Shown one piece after another: positions 34,701 through 43,218 of a DNA stretch of 64,000 nucleotides. This stretch comes from Mesorhizobium sp. M8A.F.Ca.ET.218.01.1.1 (GTDB lineage Bacteria; Pseudomonadota; Alphaproteobacteria; Rhizobiales; Rhizobiaceae). How positions within the stretch are numbered: position 1 is the stretch's first letter; every line of letters starts with the position of its first letter. The position numbers and the translations under genes are program-made. The DNA lies in NCBI RefSeq assembly GCF_004791165.1, contig NZ_SRUZ01000001.1:354382-418381 (forward strand), read 5' to 3'. The notes beneath the pieces were generated by a model. That model had not been told where the DNA came from. It did no database searches and saw only the letters and a list, made by a program, of their open reading frames with translations.

Positions 34701-35782
34701 TGGCTCCCGACGCGATGGCTTCGGCCTCGCCGGCGCCTGTTGCTCCGATGACCGCTGCTCCTACCTTAACGGATCCGGCACCAGCCGCCGTCACCAGCGG
34801 TACGCAGGCGTCGGATGCCGATGCCCAACCTGCATCAGCCGCGCCAACGGCCGCCGCCGAGGCAACGGCCAACGACACGACCGGCACCGTTGCGCCGATG
34901 GACAAGCCGGCGGCGACAGCCGCGACCAAGTTCGACATCCCGGCCGAAGCCGGCCCCGTTGCTTTGCGTGACGCCGCCGCCGCTGGCGACGCCAAGGCAC
35001 TGTTCGAGGTCGGCTCGCGCTACGCCGAGTCGCGCGGCGTCAAGGAAGACATGCCGGCGGCCGCCAAATGGTACGAGAAATCGGCGGAACTCGGCTTCGC
35101 GCCGGCCGAATACCGTATCGGCAATTTCTACGAGAAGGGCATCGGCGTCGCGCGCGACATCAAGAAGTCGAAGACCTGGTACCAGCTCGCCGCCGCGCAG
35201 GGCAACGCCAGTGCCATGCACAATCTGGCGGTGCTGTTCGCCATGGCCGCCGACGGCGTGACCGACAATGAATCGGCCGCGCACTGGTTCCAGGAGGCCG
35301 CCGACCTCGGCGTCAAGGACAGCCAGTTCAATCTCGGTATCCTGGCCGCCAAGGGCGTCGGCATGAAGCAGAACCTGGAAGAGTCCTATAAATGGTTCGC
35401 GCTTGTCGCCAAGACCGGCGACAAGGATGCCGCGGCCAAGCGCGACGAGATCGCCAATGCGCTGCGGCCCGAGCAGCTCGAGCGGGCGCGCGCCGCGACA
35501 GAATTGTGGAAGGCCAAGCCGCTCAACGCGGCCAATTCGGTGGACATTCCCGAATCCTGGCAGGAAGGCACGCCGCAGACGACCGCCGGCATCGACATGA
35601 AGAAGGCGGTCAAGAATATCCAGCTCATCCTCAACAAGAACGGCTATGACGCAGGCGGCGCCGACGGCGTGATGGGCGAGAAAACCAAGAACGCGATCAT
35701 CGCTTTCCAGACCGCCAACAAGCTGCCGGCGACCGGCGCGGTCGACGAGAAACTGGTCAAGGCATTGCTGGCGCGCAAATAA
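31715..35782 (+). CDS. podJ: PodJ-like polar localisation factor with Sel1 repeats and peptidoglycan-binding domain
   Basis: 1355-residue membrane protein that resembles PodJ, the polar organiser of Caulobacter and Agrobacterium. Residues 1-650 are mostly coiled coil. A Pro/Ala-rich linker leads to one membrane segment at about 882-902 (ILMAAAAIMLALAGLQL), placing the rest in the periplasm. A second low-complexity Ala/Pro stretch follows, then three or four Sel1 repeats at 1085-1245 (such as AAAKWYEKSAELGFAPAEYRI) and a peptidoglycan-binding domain at the end (GADGVMGEKTKNAIIAFQ). In the family it sets the old-pole or growth-pole identity and recruits cell-cycle kinases. An upstream CtrA-like box fits cell-cycle control. 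The start is an ATG 9 nt after GACGGA, a weak ribosome site. Confidence 0.85.
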   Translation: MNSKRSYLDTLNAGRQRKPQTTLEQLNRSLETLEQRLGQTREDATARPVPRQYGADPRYPATDPRYPAAQPTAQQRWYEDPQPAPRAQNPAPSPAFDQNYQAIARDIDRVRGQEDSVAMVGKIAGELRGMREELRHQVTSGLQREFDALRKDIDRAFQANAKPGATGKGSAELGVEFERLSGAIKSLSEKSDDRSVNLLRLELEQVKAALDTLAREESVQKVDRRWDDFDRRWTAFEDRVDADQRKRSDDPALAALTDRLEQISNAVNNLPESLSLRSLEEKVRTLAGAVDHFASQQDNRGGGTLAMIDERLDEISRAIVASTVAAQANSIDHEAFERIEKRIDSLAQQIEEVAQDRPGNVVIDRLNTLSSRVDDLAGRANLPEQAMERLAKQIALIADKIDQAPAMPDADYIFHGLEQRFDVLSGMMERRQGDAIEQGNMLFRDLERRLDEVADRLDQRSMPQVDSAGIMDAIDARFTALAKRMETRAPDPAGEAAIRGLESRLEDISSRLDASAAQVAGIDPALIRSLEAQVAGLSAHLSRPSTPLPDFEDISPRLNEIEKALAGTRDSILGAAREAAENAVRSLAGTSTNTAAVSGLAQDLKTLETLTRRSDERNSRTFEAIHDTLLKIVDRLGSLETSDPSEAVSELLDAAPTEPGGWRGARRSKMAVNAPSMTMDEPLPLTGDMADLDARAAAILRAEPASSVEPALHVESGFSARPGARSPAEAAAAAAMAALGSDATTRKDQPAGRKSMFGGLARAFKSKKAADVPPLAGPAPDADIPSVDLDEPLDPKVANRPLEPGSGAPDLNAIMKRVRDERGQPAKPGDSDAAKSDFIAAARRAAQAAAAEADALKRQSTMKGPVKALRIGDLLKARRKPILMAAAAIMLALAGLQLGKAFLSDPAQVASNDAAPIVASQPVKTASVDTASQPKTEVQPVATDSAPAPTVRQAEQSAPPSKDDMAAQTVMAMPSDTDAMPAPTAEPAPAPVAPAMAPDAMASASPAPVAPMTAAPTLTDPAPAAVTSGTQASDADAQPASAAPTAAAEATANDTTGTVAPMDKPAATAATKFDIPAEAGPVALRDAAAAGDAKALFEVGSRYAESRGVKEDMPAAAKWYEKSAELGFAPAEYRIGNFYEKGIGVARDIKKSKTWYQLAAAQGNASAMHNLAVLFAMAADGVTDNESAAHWFQEAADLGVKDSQFNLGILAAKGVGMKQNLEESYKWFALVAKTGDKDAAAKRDEIANALRPEQLERARAATELWKAKPLNAANSVDIPESWQEGTPQTTAGIDMKKAVKNIQLILNKNGYDAGGADGVMGEKTKNAIIAFQTANKLPATGAVDEKLVKALLARK

Positions 35783-35790
35783 CGGCAGAA

Positions 35791-35808
35791 GCGTCGTTTC
35801 CACGACGC
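35791..35808 (+). terminator. Hairpin just past podJ
   Basis: GCGTCG and CGACGC form a 6-bp stem with loop TTTCCA, 9 nt after the podJ stop. No U-tract follows, so it may be an end-stabiliser or a weak terminator. Confidence 0.35.
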
Positions 35809-35854
35809 CCTTGCCATACATTTGCCTGTTAACTGATTGAGTTGTTTTTTGTTT

Positions 35855-35891
35855 CGGCGCGGTGGCGGGGTTTGACCCCGCTGCCGCGTCG
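35855..35891. other. Long GC-rich stem-loop in the leader of the TauE gene
   Basis: A 17-bp stem with a TTG triloop runs from 35855 to 35891, closed by c55-g91 and including three G-U pairs. It lies about 84 bp before the exporter start. There is no U-tract, so it is not a standard terminator. Function unknown; it could be an RNA stability element or part of a small RNA. Confidence 0.6.
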
Positions 35892-35974
35892 GCGCAAGAC
35901 AAAATTGGCTTTTCGATGCGATACTGCCCGCAACGGCTTTATTCGCCGACAGGCAAACTGATCGAGACTGACGG

Positions 35975-36898
35975 GTGGGCATCTATCTCCCGATCGCGGA
36001 AATTTCCGTCAACGTCTTCGTGCTGCTGGCCATGGGCGCCGCGGTGGGCTTCCTGTCGGGCATGTTCGGGGTGGGCGGCGGCTTTCTCATCACGCCGCTC
36101 TTGATCTTCTACAACATCCCGCCGGCAATCGCGGTCGCCACCGGCGCCAACCAGGTCATCGCTTCTTCCGTCTCCGGCGTCCTTTCGCACATGAAGCGAG
36201 GCACGCTCGACTTCAAGCTCGGCGGCGTGCTGCTCGCCGGGGGCATCGTCGGTTCCACCGCCGGCATCTACGTGTTCGGCTTCCTGCGCAGGCTCGGCCA
36301 GCTCGACCTGTTCATCTCGCTGCTCTACGTCGTGCTGCTCGGCACCGTCGGCGGGCTGATGCTGGTCGAGAGCATCAGCGCGTTGCGCGCCACGCGCAGC
36401 GGTGCGGCACCGGTGCTGAAGAAATCCGGCCAGCACAACTGGATCCATCGCTTGCCGCTGAAGATGCGCTTCCGCGCGTCGAAACTGTTCGTCAGCGTCA
36501 TTCCGGTGCTCGGCCTTGGCGCCGGCATCGGGTTCCTGTCGTCGATCATGGGCGTCGGCGGCGGCTTCATCATGGTGCCGGCGCTGATCTATCTCTTGAA
36601 AGTGCCGACCAATGTCGTCATCGGCACCTCGCTGTTCCAGATCATCTTCACGTCCGCCTACACGACGCTGGTCCACGCCACCACCAACCAGACCGTCGAT
36701 GTGATGCTGGCCTTCCTTTTGATGGCCGGCGGCGTGGCCGGGGCACAGTATGGCGCCAAGGCCGGCCAGCGGCTGCGCGGCGAGCAATTGAGAGCCCTGC
36801 TGGCGCTGCTGGTGCTGGCGGTGGCGATCCGGCTCGCCATCGATCTGTTCGTCACGCCGCCCAACCTTTATTCGTTGTCCGGCTTGGGCCTCAACTGA
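35975..36898 (+). CDS. TauE/SafE-family membrane exporter
   Basis: 307-residue inner-membrane protein of the TSUP (TauE/SafE) family, which exports sulfite, sulfoacetate or related anions. Two inverted halves each carry the family motif: GFLSGMFGVGGGFLITPLLIF near residue 25 and GFLSSIMGVGGGFIMVPALIY near 190. About eight membrane segments. The start is GTG (MGIYLPIAEIS) with no strong ribosome site. It overlaps the TIGR02186 gene by one base, a pairing seen across alphaproteobacteria. A sulfite dehydrogenase operon a few genes downstream makes sulfite a reasonable substrate, but this is inference. Confidence 0.88.
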   Translation: MGIYLPIAEISVNVFVLLAMGAAVGFLSGMFGVGGGFLITPLLIFYNIPPAIAVATGANQVIASSVSGVLSHMKRGTLDFKLGGVLLAGGIVGSTAGIYVFGFLRRLGQLDLFISLLYVVLLGTVGGLMLVESISALRATRSGAAPVLKKSGQHNWIHRLPLKMRFRASKLFVSVIPVLGLGAGIGFLSSIMGVGGGFIMVPALIYLLKVPTNVVIGTSLFQIIFTSAYTTLVHATTNQTVDVMLAFLLMAGGVAGAQYGAKAGQRLRGEQLRALLALLVLAVAIRLAIDLFVTPPNLYSLSGLGLN

Positions 36899-37686
36899 TG
36901 AAAGGCATGAAGGCGCTCGCAACCGTCGCTCTCCTGTCCCTGACCGCCGCCCCGCCGGCGAAGGCGCAGACGCCATTGACGGAAGGCATCCAGATCGGCC
37001 TCTCCACCGACGCGGTGTCGATCACCGCCGGTTTTTCCGGCGCCGACCTGACCATTTTCGGTTCGCTGGAAAATCCCGACCCACTGGTGGCACGCCAGGG
37101 CCGCTACGACGTCATCGTCGTGCTCGAAGGGCCGCCCAAACCGGTGGTGGTGCGCCGCAAGGACCGGGTGCTGGGCGTCTGGATCAATCTGGATTCAGAG
37201 ACCTTCGAGAATGTGCCGGTGTCCTATTCGGTGGCGACGACGCGGCCGCTGCAGGACATCACCGAACCCAACAGCTACAAGCAATTGTCGCTCGGCGCGT
37301 CCAACCTCTATATGCAGCCCGCCGATGCCGGTGACAGCCCGGCGACGATCGAGGAATTCACGGCGGCACTGCGCGAGCGCAAGGCCGCCGCGGGCCTCTA
37401 CAGCGAGAATGTCGGTGGCGTGCAATTCCTGTCGCAGAACCTGTTTCGCGCCACGGTCAGGCTGGCGCCGAATGTGCCGGTCGGCACGCACAAGGCGCGC
37501 GCCTTCCTGTTCAAGAGCGGCCTGTTCATCAAGGAGAGTTCGGCGCAACTCGAAATCCGCAAGTCGGGCTTCGAACAATCGATCTTCCGCGTCGCCCACG
37601 ACTATTCGTTCCTCTATGGCGTGTTCGCCATATCGCTGGCCATGGTGACCGGCTGGCTCGGCCGGCTGGTGTTCCGCAAAGATTGA
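36898..37686 (+). CDS. TIGR02186-family membrane-anchored protein
   Basis: 262-residue protein of a conserved alphaproteobacterial family with no defined function. A signal peptide ends near AKA (residues 1-22), a periplasmic beta-rich domain follows (GIQIGLSTDAVSITAGFSGA, ARQGRYDVIVVLEGPP), and a C-terminal membrane segment anchors it (FLYGVFAISLAMVTGWLGRLVF). The start overlaps the stop of the TauE gene (TGATG), so the two are translated together and presumably act together in anion export. A strong hairpin follows the gene. Confidence 0.85.
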   Translation: MKGMKALATVALLSLTAAPPAKAQTPLTEGIQIGLSTDAVSITAGFSGADLTIFGSLENPDPLVARQGRYDVIVVLEGPPKPVVVRRKDRVLGVWINLDSETFENVPVSYSVATTRPLQDITEPNSYKQLSLGASNLYMQPADAGDSPATIEEFTAALRERKAAAGLYSENVGGVQFLSQNLFRATVRLAPNVPVGTHKARAFLFKSGLFIKESSAQLEIRKSGFEQSIFRVAHDYSFLYGVFAISLAMVTGWLGRLVFRKD

Positions 37687-37691
37687 CGCTC

Positions 37692-37719
37692 GGGGAAAAG
37701 AGGGGTTCCCCTTTTCCCC
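37692..37719 (+). terminator. Strong hairpin after the TauE-TIGR02186 pair
   Basis: GGGGAAAA (37692-37699), a 2-nt bulge and GGGG pair with CCCC and TTTTCCCC (37708-37719) around a TT turn. The stem starts 6 nt past the stop. There is no downstream U-tract, so it is a probable transcript end or stabiliser. Confidence 0.55.
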
Positions 37720-37856
37720 ACCATGCGATAAACCGCCGCCTCCCAGCCCAAGGGCAAACACGCACATACCATTCGCCAGAGCGGTCCGGCCTTCCGGATG
37801 ACAGCGCGATGCATCGCCGCTGTCTTGCCGCCACGAAACAATTACAGGAGGCTGCA

Positions 37857-39113
37857 ATGCATCGGGCATTCGGCGGCATCGACTTCGGCACGTCCAATTC
37901 CGCGGTGGGCGTGATCCGGAACGGCAAGGCGCGGCTGGTCCCGCTGGAGGGCGAACAGCCCACCTTGCCAAGTGCCGTGTTCTTCAACTTCGAGGACGGC
38001 CACACCTATTTCGGCCGTCGCGCGATCGGCGATTATACCGACAGCATCGAAGGCCGCCTAATGCGCTCGCTGAAGAGCGTGCTCGGCAGTTCGCTCGCCC
38101 ATGAGAAGACGCGTATCAAGGCGCGCCAGATCGGCTTCATCGACATTATCGGCCTGTTCATCGGCCATCTGAAGACGCGGCTCGAAGAGGGCGCCGGCGG
38201 CGTGGTAGAAAGCGTGGTGCTCGGCCGCCCGGTGCAATTCGTCGATGACGATGCGCAAGCCGACGCGAAGGCGCAAGGCGAGCTCGAGAAGGCCGCCCGT
38301 GCCCAGGGTTTCAAGCACATCGCTTTCCAGTTCGAGCCGATTGCCGCGGCGCTCGACTACGAGCAGAAGGTAACGCGCGAGGAACTGGCGCTGATCATCG
38401 ACATGGGCGGCGGCACGTCCGACTTCTCGATCGTGCGGGTCTCGCCGGAGCGCTCGCGATCGACCGACCGCAAGGACGACATCCTGGCCAGCCGCGGCAT
38501 CCATATCGGCGGCACCGATTTCGACCGGTTGCTGAGCATCGCCCATGTCATGCCGCAGCTCGGCTACCTCTCCGCGACCAAGGACGGCAAGCGCAATCTG
38601 CCGGCCAGCTATTTCATCGACCTCGCCACATGGCAGCGCATCAACCTGGTCTATACCGCCAAGGCGATGACGCATCTCCGCCAGATCCGTTACGAGGCCG
38701 TGCGTGCCGACCTGGTCGACCGCTTCATCCACATCGTCGAGCACCGCTACGGGCACGCTCTGGCGGCGCTGGTCGAACAGGCCAAGATAGAACTGACCAA
38801 CAGGTCATCGGCGGAGGTGGCGGTGAAGCTGCCTGACGCGGCGTTCGCCGCCGGGATCACGCGCGACGGGCTGGAGGCCACGATTGCCCGAGATATCGAG
38901 CGGGTCACCGAAACGGTCGGTCAGACCATTCGCGACGCTCAGGTCAAGCCATCGGACATCACCGCCGTGTTCCTGACGGGAGGCTCGACCGCGATCCCGC
39001 TGGCAAGACGAGAGATCCTGTCGCTGGTGCCGCAGGCTTCTGTCATAGACGGCGACATGTTCGGATCGGTCGGGCTTGGCCTGGCACTCGATGCGCAGCG
39101 GAAGTTCGGCTGA
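37857..39113 (+). CDS. Hsp70-family protein (YegD-like)
   Basis: 418-residue actin-fold ATPase of the Hsp70 superfamily without the C-terminal substrate-binding domain, like E. coli YegD. Phosphate motifs are visible: GGIDFGTSNSAVGV at the N terminus, IDMGGGTSDFSIVRV near residue 180, and VFLTGGSTAIPLARREIL near 370. The start MHRAFGG is chosen because AGGAG lies 6 nt upstream; the frame is open 58 codons further into the gap. Role unknown, probably a chaperone-like ATPase. It stands alone, convergent with lysR. Confidence 0.9.
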   Translation: MHRAFGGIDFGTSNSAVGVIRNGKARLVPLEGEQPTLPSAVFFNFEDGHTYFGRRAIGDYTDSIEGRLMRSLKSVLGSSLAHEKTRIKARQIGFIDIIGLFIGHLKTRLEEGAGGVVESVVLGRPVQFVDDDAQADAKAQGELEKAARAQGFKHIAFQFEPIAAALDYEQKVTREELALIIDMGGGTSDFSIVRVSPERSRSTDRKDDILASRGIHIGGTDFDRLLSIAHVMPQLGYLSATKDGKRNLPASYFIDLATWQRINLVYTAKAMTHLRQIRYEAVRADLVDRFIHIVEHRYGHALAALVEQAKIELTNRSSAEVAVKLPDAAFAAGITRDGLEATIARDIERVTETVGQTIRDAQVKPSDITAVFLTGGSTAIPLARREILSLVPQASVIDGDMFGSVGLGLALDAQRKFG

Positions 39114-39115
39114 TC

Positions 39116-40012
39116 CTACCCTGACCCGTTCATCTCTGCAGCCAGATGCGCCTTCAGCGCCATCTGGGCCAGGCTTGCCTGGCGGTCGCGATGGGTGATC
39201 ATGGCGAAGTCGCGCTTCGGCAATTCGATCGGCACGGCTCTCAGGCTCCCCTCGGCGACCGCGTGCCCGACGACCAGCTCCGAAATGATGGTCGCGCCGG
39301 CGCCCGCTTCGACGGCCTGGCGAACCGCCTCGTTGCTGGGCAGCACCAGGAATATCTGCAGGTCGGCAAGTGAAACCCCCTCGCGGCGCGCCAGATCCTC
39401 CAGCACCTCGCGCGTGCCGGAGCCGCCCTCGCGGATGATCCAGCGCAGGCCCGTGATGTCGGGGCGGCCCGGCGCGATTTCGGCGATCCGCGGATGGGAG
39501 CTGGCAACGACCAGCATCAACCGGTCGGTATCGACCTTGGCGCGGCGCAATATGTCGGATTCGGTGCGCCCTTCGACCAAGCCGAGATCGGCGGTTCCAT
39601 CGAGCACGCTGGCCTCGACCTGCCTCGTGTTGCCGATGGTGACGCTAAGCCTGACGGCCGGATAGGCCTCGTGGAAGGAGGCCAGCCGGCGCGGCAGCCA
39701 GTAGCTGGCGATGGTCAGGCTGGCGGCGATCGAGAGGCTGCCGGCGACCGTCTGCGAAACATGTTCCAGCACGTTGCGGGCGGCGGCAGCCCGCTCCAGC
39801 ACGGCCTTGGCCTCGGGCAGGAACCGGTGGCCGGTCTGGGCCAGCTCTATGTTGCGGCCGACGCGGTTGAACAGATGGACACCGTGCTGCTCTTCCAGCG
39901 CGCGAATGGCCGCCGACGCGGCCGACTGGGAAATGCCGAGAAGCTCTGCTGCCTTGGTCATGTGGCCGCGCTCTGCGACGGCGACGAAAATGCGCAACTG
40001 GTCCAGGGTCAT
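39116..40012 (-). CDS. LysR-family regulator divergent from soeABC
   Basis: 298-residue LysR-type regulator. The N-terminal helix-turn-helix is MTLDQLRIFVAVAERGHMTK, then AAELLGISQSAASAAIRALE. A substrate-binding effector domain with SLTIASYWLPRRLASFHEAYP follows. Start MTLDQL is preferred to a frame six codons longer. It is divergent from the sulfite dehydrogenase operon across 278 bp, which is the common layout for a LysR regulator and its target. The effector ligand is unknown; sulfite or another sulfur compound would fit. An inverted repeat TATCGATC/GATCGATA lies just upstream. Confidence 0.92.
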   Translation of the reverse strand: MTLDQLRIFVAVAERGHMTKAAELLGISQSAASAAIRALEEQHGVHLFNRVGRNIELAQTGHRFLPEAKAVLERAAAARNVLEHVSQTVAGSLSIAASLTIASYWLPRRLASFHEAYPAVRLSVTIGNTRQVEASVLDGTADLGLVEGRTESDILRRAKVDTDRLMLVVASSHPRIAEIAPGRPDITGLRWIIREGGSGTREVLEDLARREGVSLADLQIFLVLPSNEAVRQAVEAGAGATIISELVVGHAVAEGSLRAVPIELPKRDFAMITHRDRQASLAQMALKAHLAAEMNGSG

Positions 40013-40030
40013 GCCTGCATTAAGAACCAA

Positions 40031-40073
40031 TATCGATCGAATTTACAAGAACAACTGATTAGACGGATCGATA
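40031..40073. promoter_or_regulatory. Spaced inverted repeat in the lysR-soeA gap
   Basis: TATCGATC (40031-40038) and GATCGATA (40066-40073) are perfect inverted copies, 35 bp centre to centre. LysR proteins bind two such sites spaced by a few helical turns. The gap is AT-rich here and the repeat lies just upstream of lysR. The other 200 bp before soeA hold no other clear element. Confidence 0.4.
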
Positions 40074-40290
40074 GCTTTATTCTACTTTTTTAGCCGAAGT
40101 TAGAAAAAATTGGCCTGCAGGTCGCAGAGAATAAAATGATCGGGCGGTTCAGATCCCTGCTTGCGCATTGGACCCGCGGCATCCGGCGGCGATTGGCCGG
40201 TGATCGATATCACCCCGAAGAGCATTACATGCGCGGCCCCGGACCGAAGACGCGCGCCAAATTCGCCGGCCGCGCGAGCACCACGGGATC

Positions 40291-43218
40291 ATGATGCAAG
40301 GACCGCGCGGCGCCAATTCAGCCCCCTCGCAACGCCAGCTTGCCGACACGCGCGCGCCCGATGAAGGCGACGGCGTCGACACCTCCCCAGATGTTTCCGA
40401 CAGCATCGCCAAGACGACCTGCTACATGTGCGCCTGCCGCTGCGGGATCGACGTGCACATCAAGGACGGCAAGATCCGCTACATCAACGGCAACAAGGAC
40501 CATCCAGTCAATCGCGGCGTGATCTGCGGCAAGGGCAGCTCCGGCATCATGCAGCACTACAGCCCGGCCCGGCTGAAGAAGCCGCTCTTGCGCACCGGCC
40601 CGCGCGGCTCGGGTGAGTTCCGCGAGATCGAGTGGGAGGAAGCCTTCTCGATCGCCACCGAGCGGCTGTCGCATATCCGCCGGACCGACCCCAAAAAACT
40701 CGCCTTCTTCACCGGACGTGACCAGTCGCAATCCTTGACAGGCTGGTGGGCGAGCCAGTTTGGGACGCCGAACTTCGCTGCCCATGGCGGCTTCTGTTCG
40801 GTCAACATGGCAGCCGGTGGCCTCTACTCGATCGGCGGCTCGTTCTGGGAGTTCGGCGAGCCCGATTGGGACAACACGAAATACTTCATGCTGTTCGGCG
40901 TCGCCGAGGACCATGACTCCAACCCGATCAAGATCGGACTGGGCAAGCTCAAGGCGCGCGGCGCCAAGGTGGTGTCGATCAATCCCTGCCGGACCGGTTA
41001 CAATGCGATCGCCGATGACTGGATCGGCATCCGACCCGGCACTGACGGCCTGTTCGTGTTCGCGCTCATCCACGAACTCTTGAAGGCCGGCCGCGTCGAT
41101 CTCGATTATCTGCTCCGCTACACCAACGCGCATGTCCTGGTCATCCAGGATCCTGGCGCCGCCGATGATGGGCTCTTTCTGCGCGATGGCGACAGCGCTC
41201 TGGTCGCTTGGGACCGGGTGGCGAAGACCTCCGTCAACGCAACCGATCCAGATGCGAAGCCGGCACTGACCGGCAGCTTCACGGTCGACGGGCGCAGGTG
41301 CGTTCCGGTGTTCCGGCTCATTGCGGACCGCTATCTCGACGAGAGCTACGCACCCGACGCGGTCGCCGGGCGTTGCGGCATTGCCGCCGATACGATCCGC
41401 CGGATCGCCGCCGAACTTGCACATGTCGCCTTCGAAGAGGTGATCGAACTGCCGGTCGCCTGGACCGATTGGGCCGGGCGCCGGCATGAGACGATCAAGG
41501 GCCGACCTGTTTCGATGCATGCCATGCGCGGCATCTCCGCCCATTCCAACGGCTTTCATACCTGTCGCGCCATTCACCTGCTGCAGGTGCTTCTCGGAAC
41601 CGTGGACGTGCCTGGCGGCTTCCGCTTCAAGCCGCCCTACCCCCGGTCCGCCCCGCCGGGTCCGAAGCCCTGCGGCAAGGACGTGAGGCCGATGACGCCG
41701 CTCGACGGCATGCCCCTCGGTTTCGTTTGTGGACCCGACGATCTGCTGGTCGATGAGGCCGGCACGCCGCTGCGCATCGACAAGGCTTATTCCTGGGATT
41801 CGCCACTTGCGGCGCATGGTCTGATGCACACCGTCATCCGCAACGCCTGGGCCGGCGACCCGTACCCGATCGACACGCTGCTGATGTACATGTCGAACAT
41901 GGCGTGGAACTCCTCGATGAACACGGTCGAGACCATGGCCATGCTCACCGACCGTGATGAGGCGGGCAACTACAGGATCCCATTCATCATCTATTCCGAC
42001 GCCTATTACTCCGAGACCGTGCCGTTCGCAGACCTCGTGCTGCCCGACACCACCTATCTCGAGCGTCATGACTGCATCAGCCTACTCGACCGGCCGATCA
42101 GCCATGCCGACGGGCCGGGGGACGCCATCCGCCATCCCGTCGTCGAGCCCGACCGCGACGTCAGGCCGTTCCAGTCGGTCATGATCGAACTCGGCGCGCG
42201 GCTTGGGCTGCCGGGGTTTGTCAATGACGACGGCTCGGCAAAGTACAGCGACTATGCCGACTACATCGTCAACCATGAGCGCACGCCTGGCATCGGCCCG
42301 CTGGCCGGCTGGCGCGGCAAGGAAGGCACTTCCATCGGCAAGGGCGAGCCCAATCCGGACCAGTTGCAGCGCTACATCGACAATGGCGGCTTCTGGCACC
42401 ACGACTTCACTGACGACCAGCGCTACTACAAGATGGCCAACCGCTCCTATCTCGATTTCGCCGTGCAACTGGGCTTCATTCCCAAGGCCGAGCCGGTCGT
42501 CTTCCAGCTCTATTCCGAACCGATGCAGCGTTTTCGGCTGGCCGCGCGCGGACATGGCCGGGTGGTGCCGCCCGAAGGCGAACGCCGGCGCATCGAGACC
42601 TACATGGATCCGCTGCCGTTCTGGTACATGCCCTTCGAGGAACAGGCCGTGGACCTGGAAAAATACCCGCTGCACGCGCTGACGCAGCGGCCCATGCACA
42701 TGTACCATTCCTGGGGTTCGCAAAACGCGTGGTTGCGGCAGATCACCAGCCAGAACCGGCTGTTCGTACATCACCGGACGGCGGCCGGCCTTGGCCTTGT
42801 CGATGACGACTGGGTGTGGATCGAGAGCATCAATGGCAAGGTGAAGGGGCAGATCAAGCTGGTCGACGGAGTAAACGAAAGCACGGTCTGGACCTGGAAC
42901 GCGATCGGCAAAAGGCGCGGCAGCTGGGGGCTGAAGGACAATGCGGCCGAGAGCAATCGCGGCTTCCTGCTCAACCACATCATCGGTGACCAGACTTCTG
43001 CCGATGCCAGCGGCAGACGTTATTCGAATTCCGATCCAGTCACGGGACAGGCTGCGTGGTTCGATCTGCGCGTGCGCATCGTCAAATGCGCTGATGAGGA
43101 AGCCGGCTTCACCGAGCCGCAATTCGAAAGATTTCGCCAGCCGCCACATTTCGAACCCTCGCCCGACAAGCTCACTTTCGGCGCCGAATTTCGCCGGGCA
43201 AGAGAGGCGGCCGAATGA
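40291..43218 (+). CDS. soeA: Sulfite dehydrogenase (quinone) molybdopterin subunit
   Basis: 975-residue molybdopterin oxidoreductase of the DMSO-reductase family. The N-terminal [4Fe-4S] ligands are C44, C47, C51 and C79 (CYMCACRC, then GVICGKGSSG). No twin-arginine signal is present, so it works on the cytoplasmic side, as SoeA does. Strongly SoeA-like segments are FFTGRDQSQSLTGWWASQFG and NFAAHGGFCSVNMAAGG near residues 140-175. With SoeB and SoeC it oxidises sulfite to sulfate and passes electrons to quinone. The ATG has only a weak GGGA before it. Generic annotation might call it formate dehydrogenase-like, but the three-subunit layout and these motifs favour SoeABC. Confidence 0.85.
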   Translation: MMQGPRGANSAPSQRQLADTRAPDEGDGVDTSPDVSDSIAKTTCYMCACRCGIDVHIKDGKIRYINGNKDHPVNRGVICGKGSSGIMQHYSPARLKKPLLRTGPRGSGEFREIEWEEAFSIATERLSHIRRTDPKKLAFFTGRDQSQSLTGWWASQFGTPNFAAHGGFCSVNMAAGGLYSIGGSFWEFGEPDWDNTKYFMLFGVAEDHDSNPIKIGLGKLKARGAKVVSINPCRTGYNAIADDWIGIRPGTDGLFVFALIHELLKAGRVDLDYLLRYTNAHVLVIQDPGAADDGLFLRDGDSALVAWDRVAKTSVNATDPDAKPALTGSFTVDGRRCVPVFRLIADRYLDESYAPDAVAGRCGIAADTIRRIAAELAHVAFEEVIELPVAWTDWAGRRHETIKGRPVSMHAMRGISAHSNGFHTCRAIHLLQVLLGTVDVPGGFRFKPPYPRSAPPGPKPCGKDVRPMTPLDGMPLGFVCGPDDLLVDEAGTPLRIDKAYSWDSPLAAHGLMHTVIRNAWAGDPYPIDTLLMYMSNMAWNSSMNTVETMAMLTDRDEAGNYRIPFIIYSDAYYSETVPFADLVLPDTTYLERHDCISLLDRPISHADGPGDAIRHPVVEPDRDVRPFQSVMIELGARLGLPGFVNDDGSAKYSDYADYIVNHERTPGIGPLAGWRGKEGTSIGKGEPNPDQLQRYIDNGGFWHHDFTDDQRYYKMANRSYLDFAVQLGFIPKAEPVVFQLYSEPMQRFRLAARGHGRVVPPEGERRRIETYMDPLPFWYMPFEEQAVDLEKYPLHALTQRPMHMYHSWGSQNAWLRQITSQNRLFVHHRTAAGLGLVDDDWVWIESINGKVKGQIKLVDGVNESTVWTWNAIGKRRGSWGLKDNAAESNRGFLLNHIIGDQTSADASGRRYSNSDPVTGQAAWFDLRVRIVKCADEEAGFTEPQFERFRQPPHFEPSPDKLTFGAEFRRAREAAE

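Noticed and set aside
40291..43218. Formate dehydrogenase alpha subunit
   Set aside because: The FeS ligands fit either, but the RDQSQSLTGWW-type text, the lack of a Tat signal and the DmsC-type third subunit fit SoeABC better.
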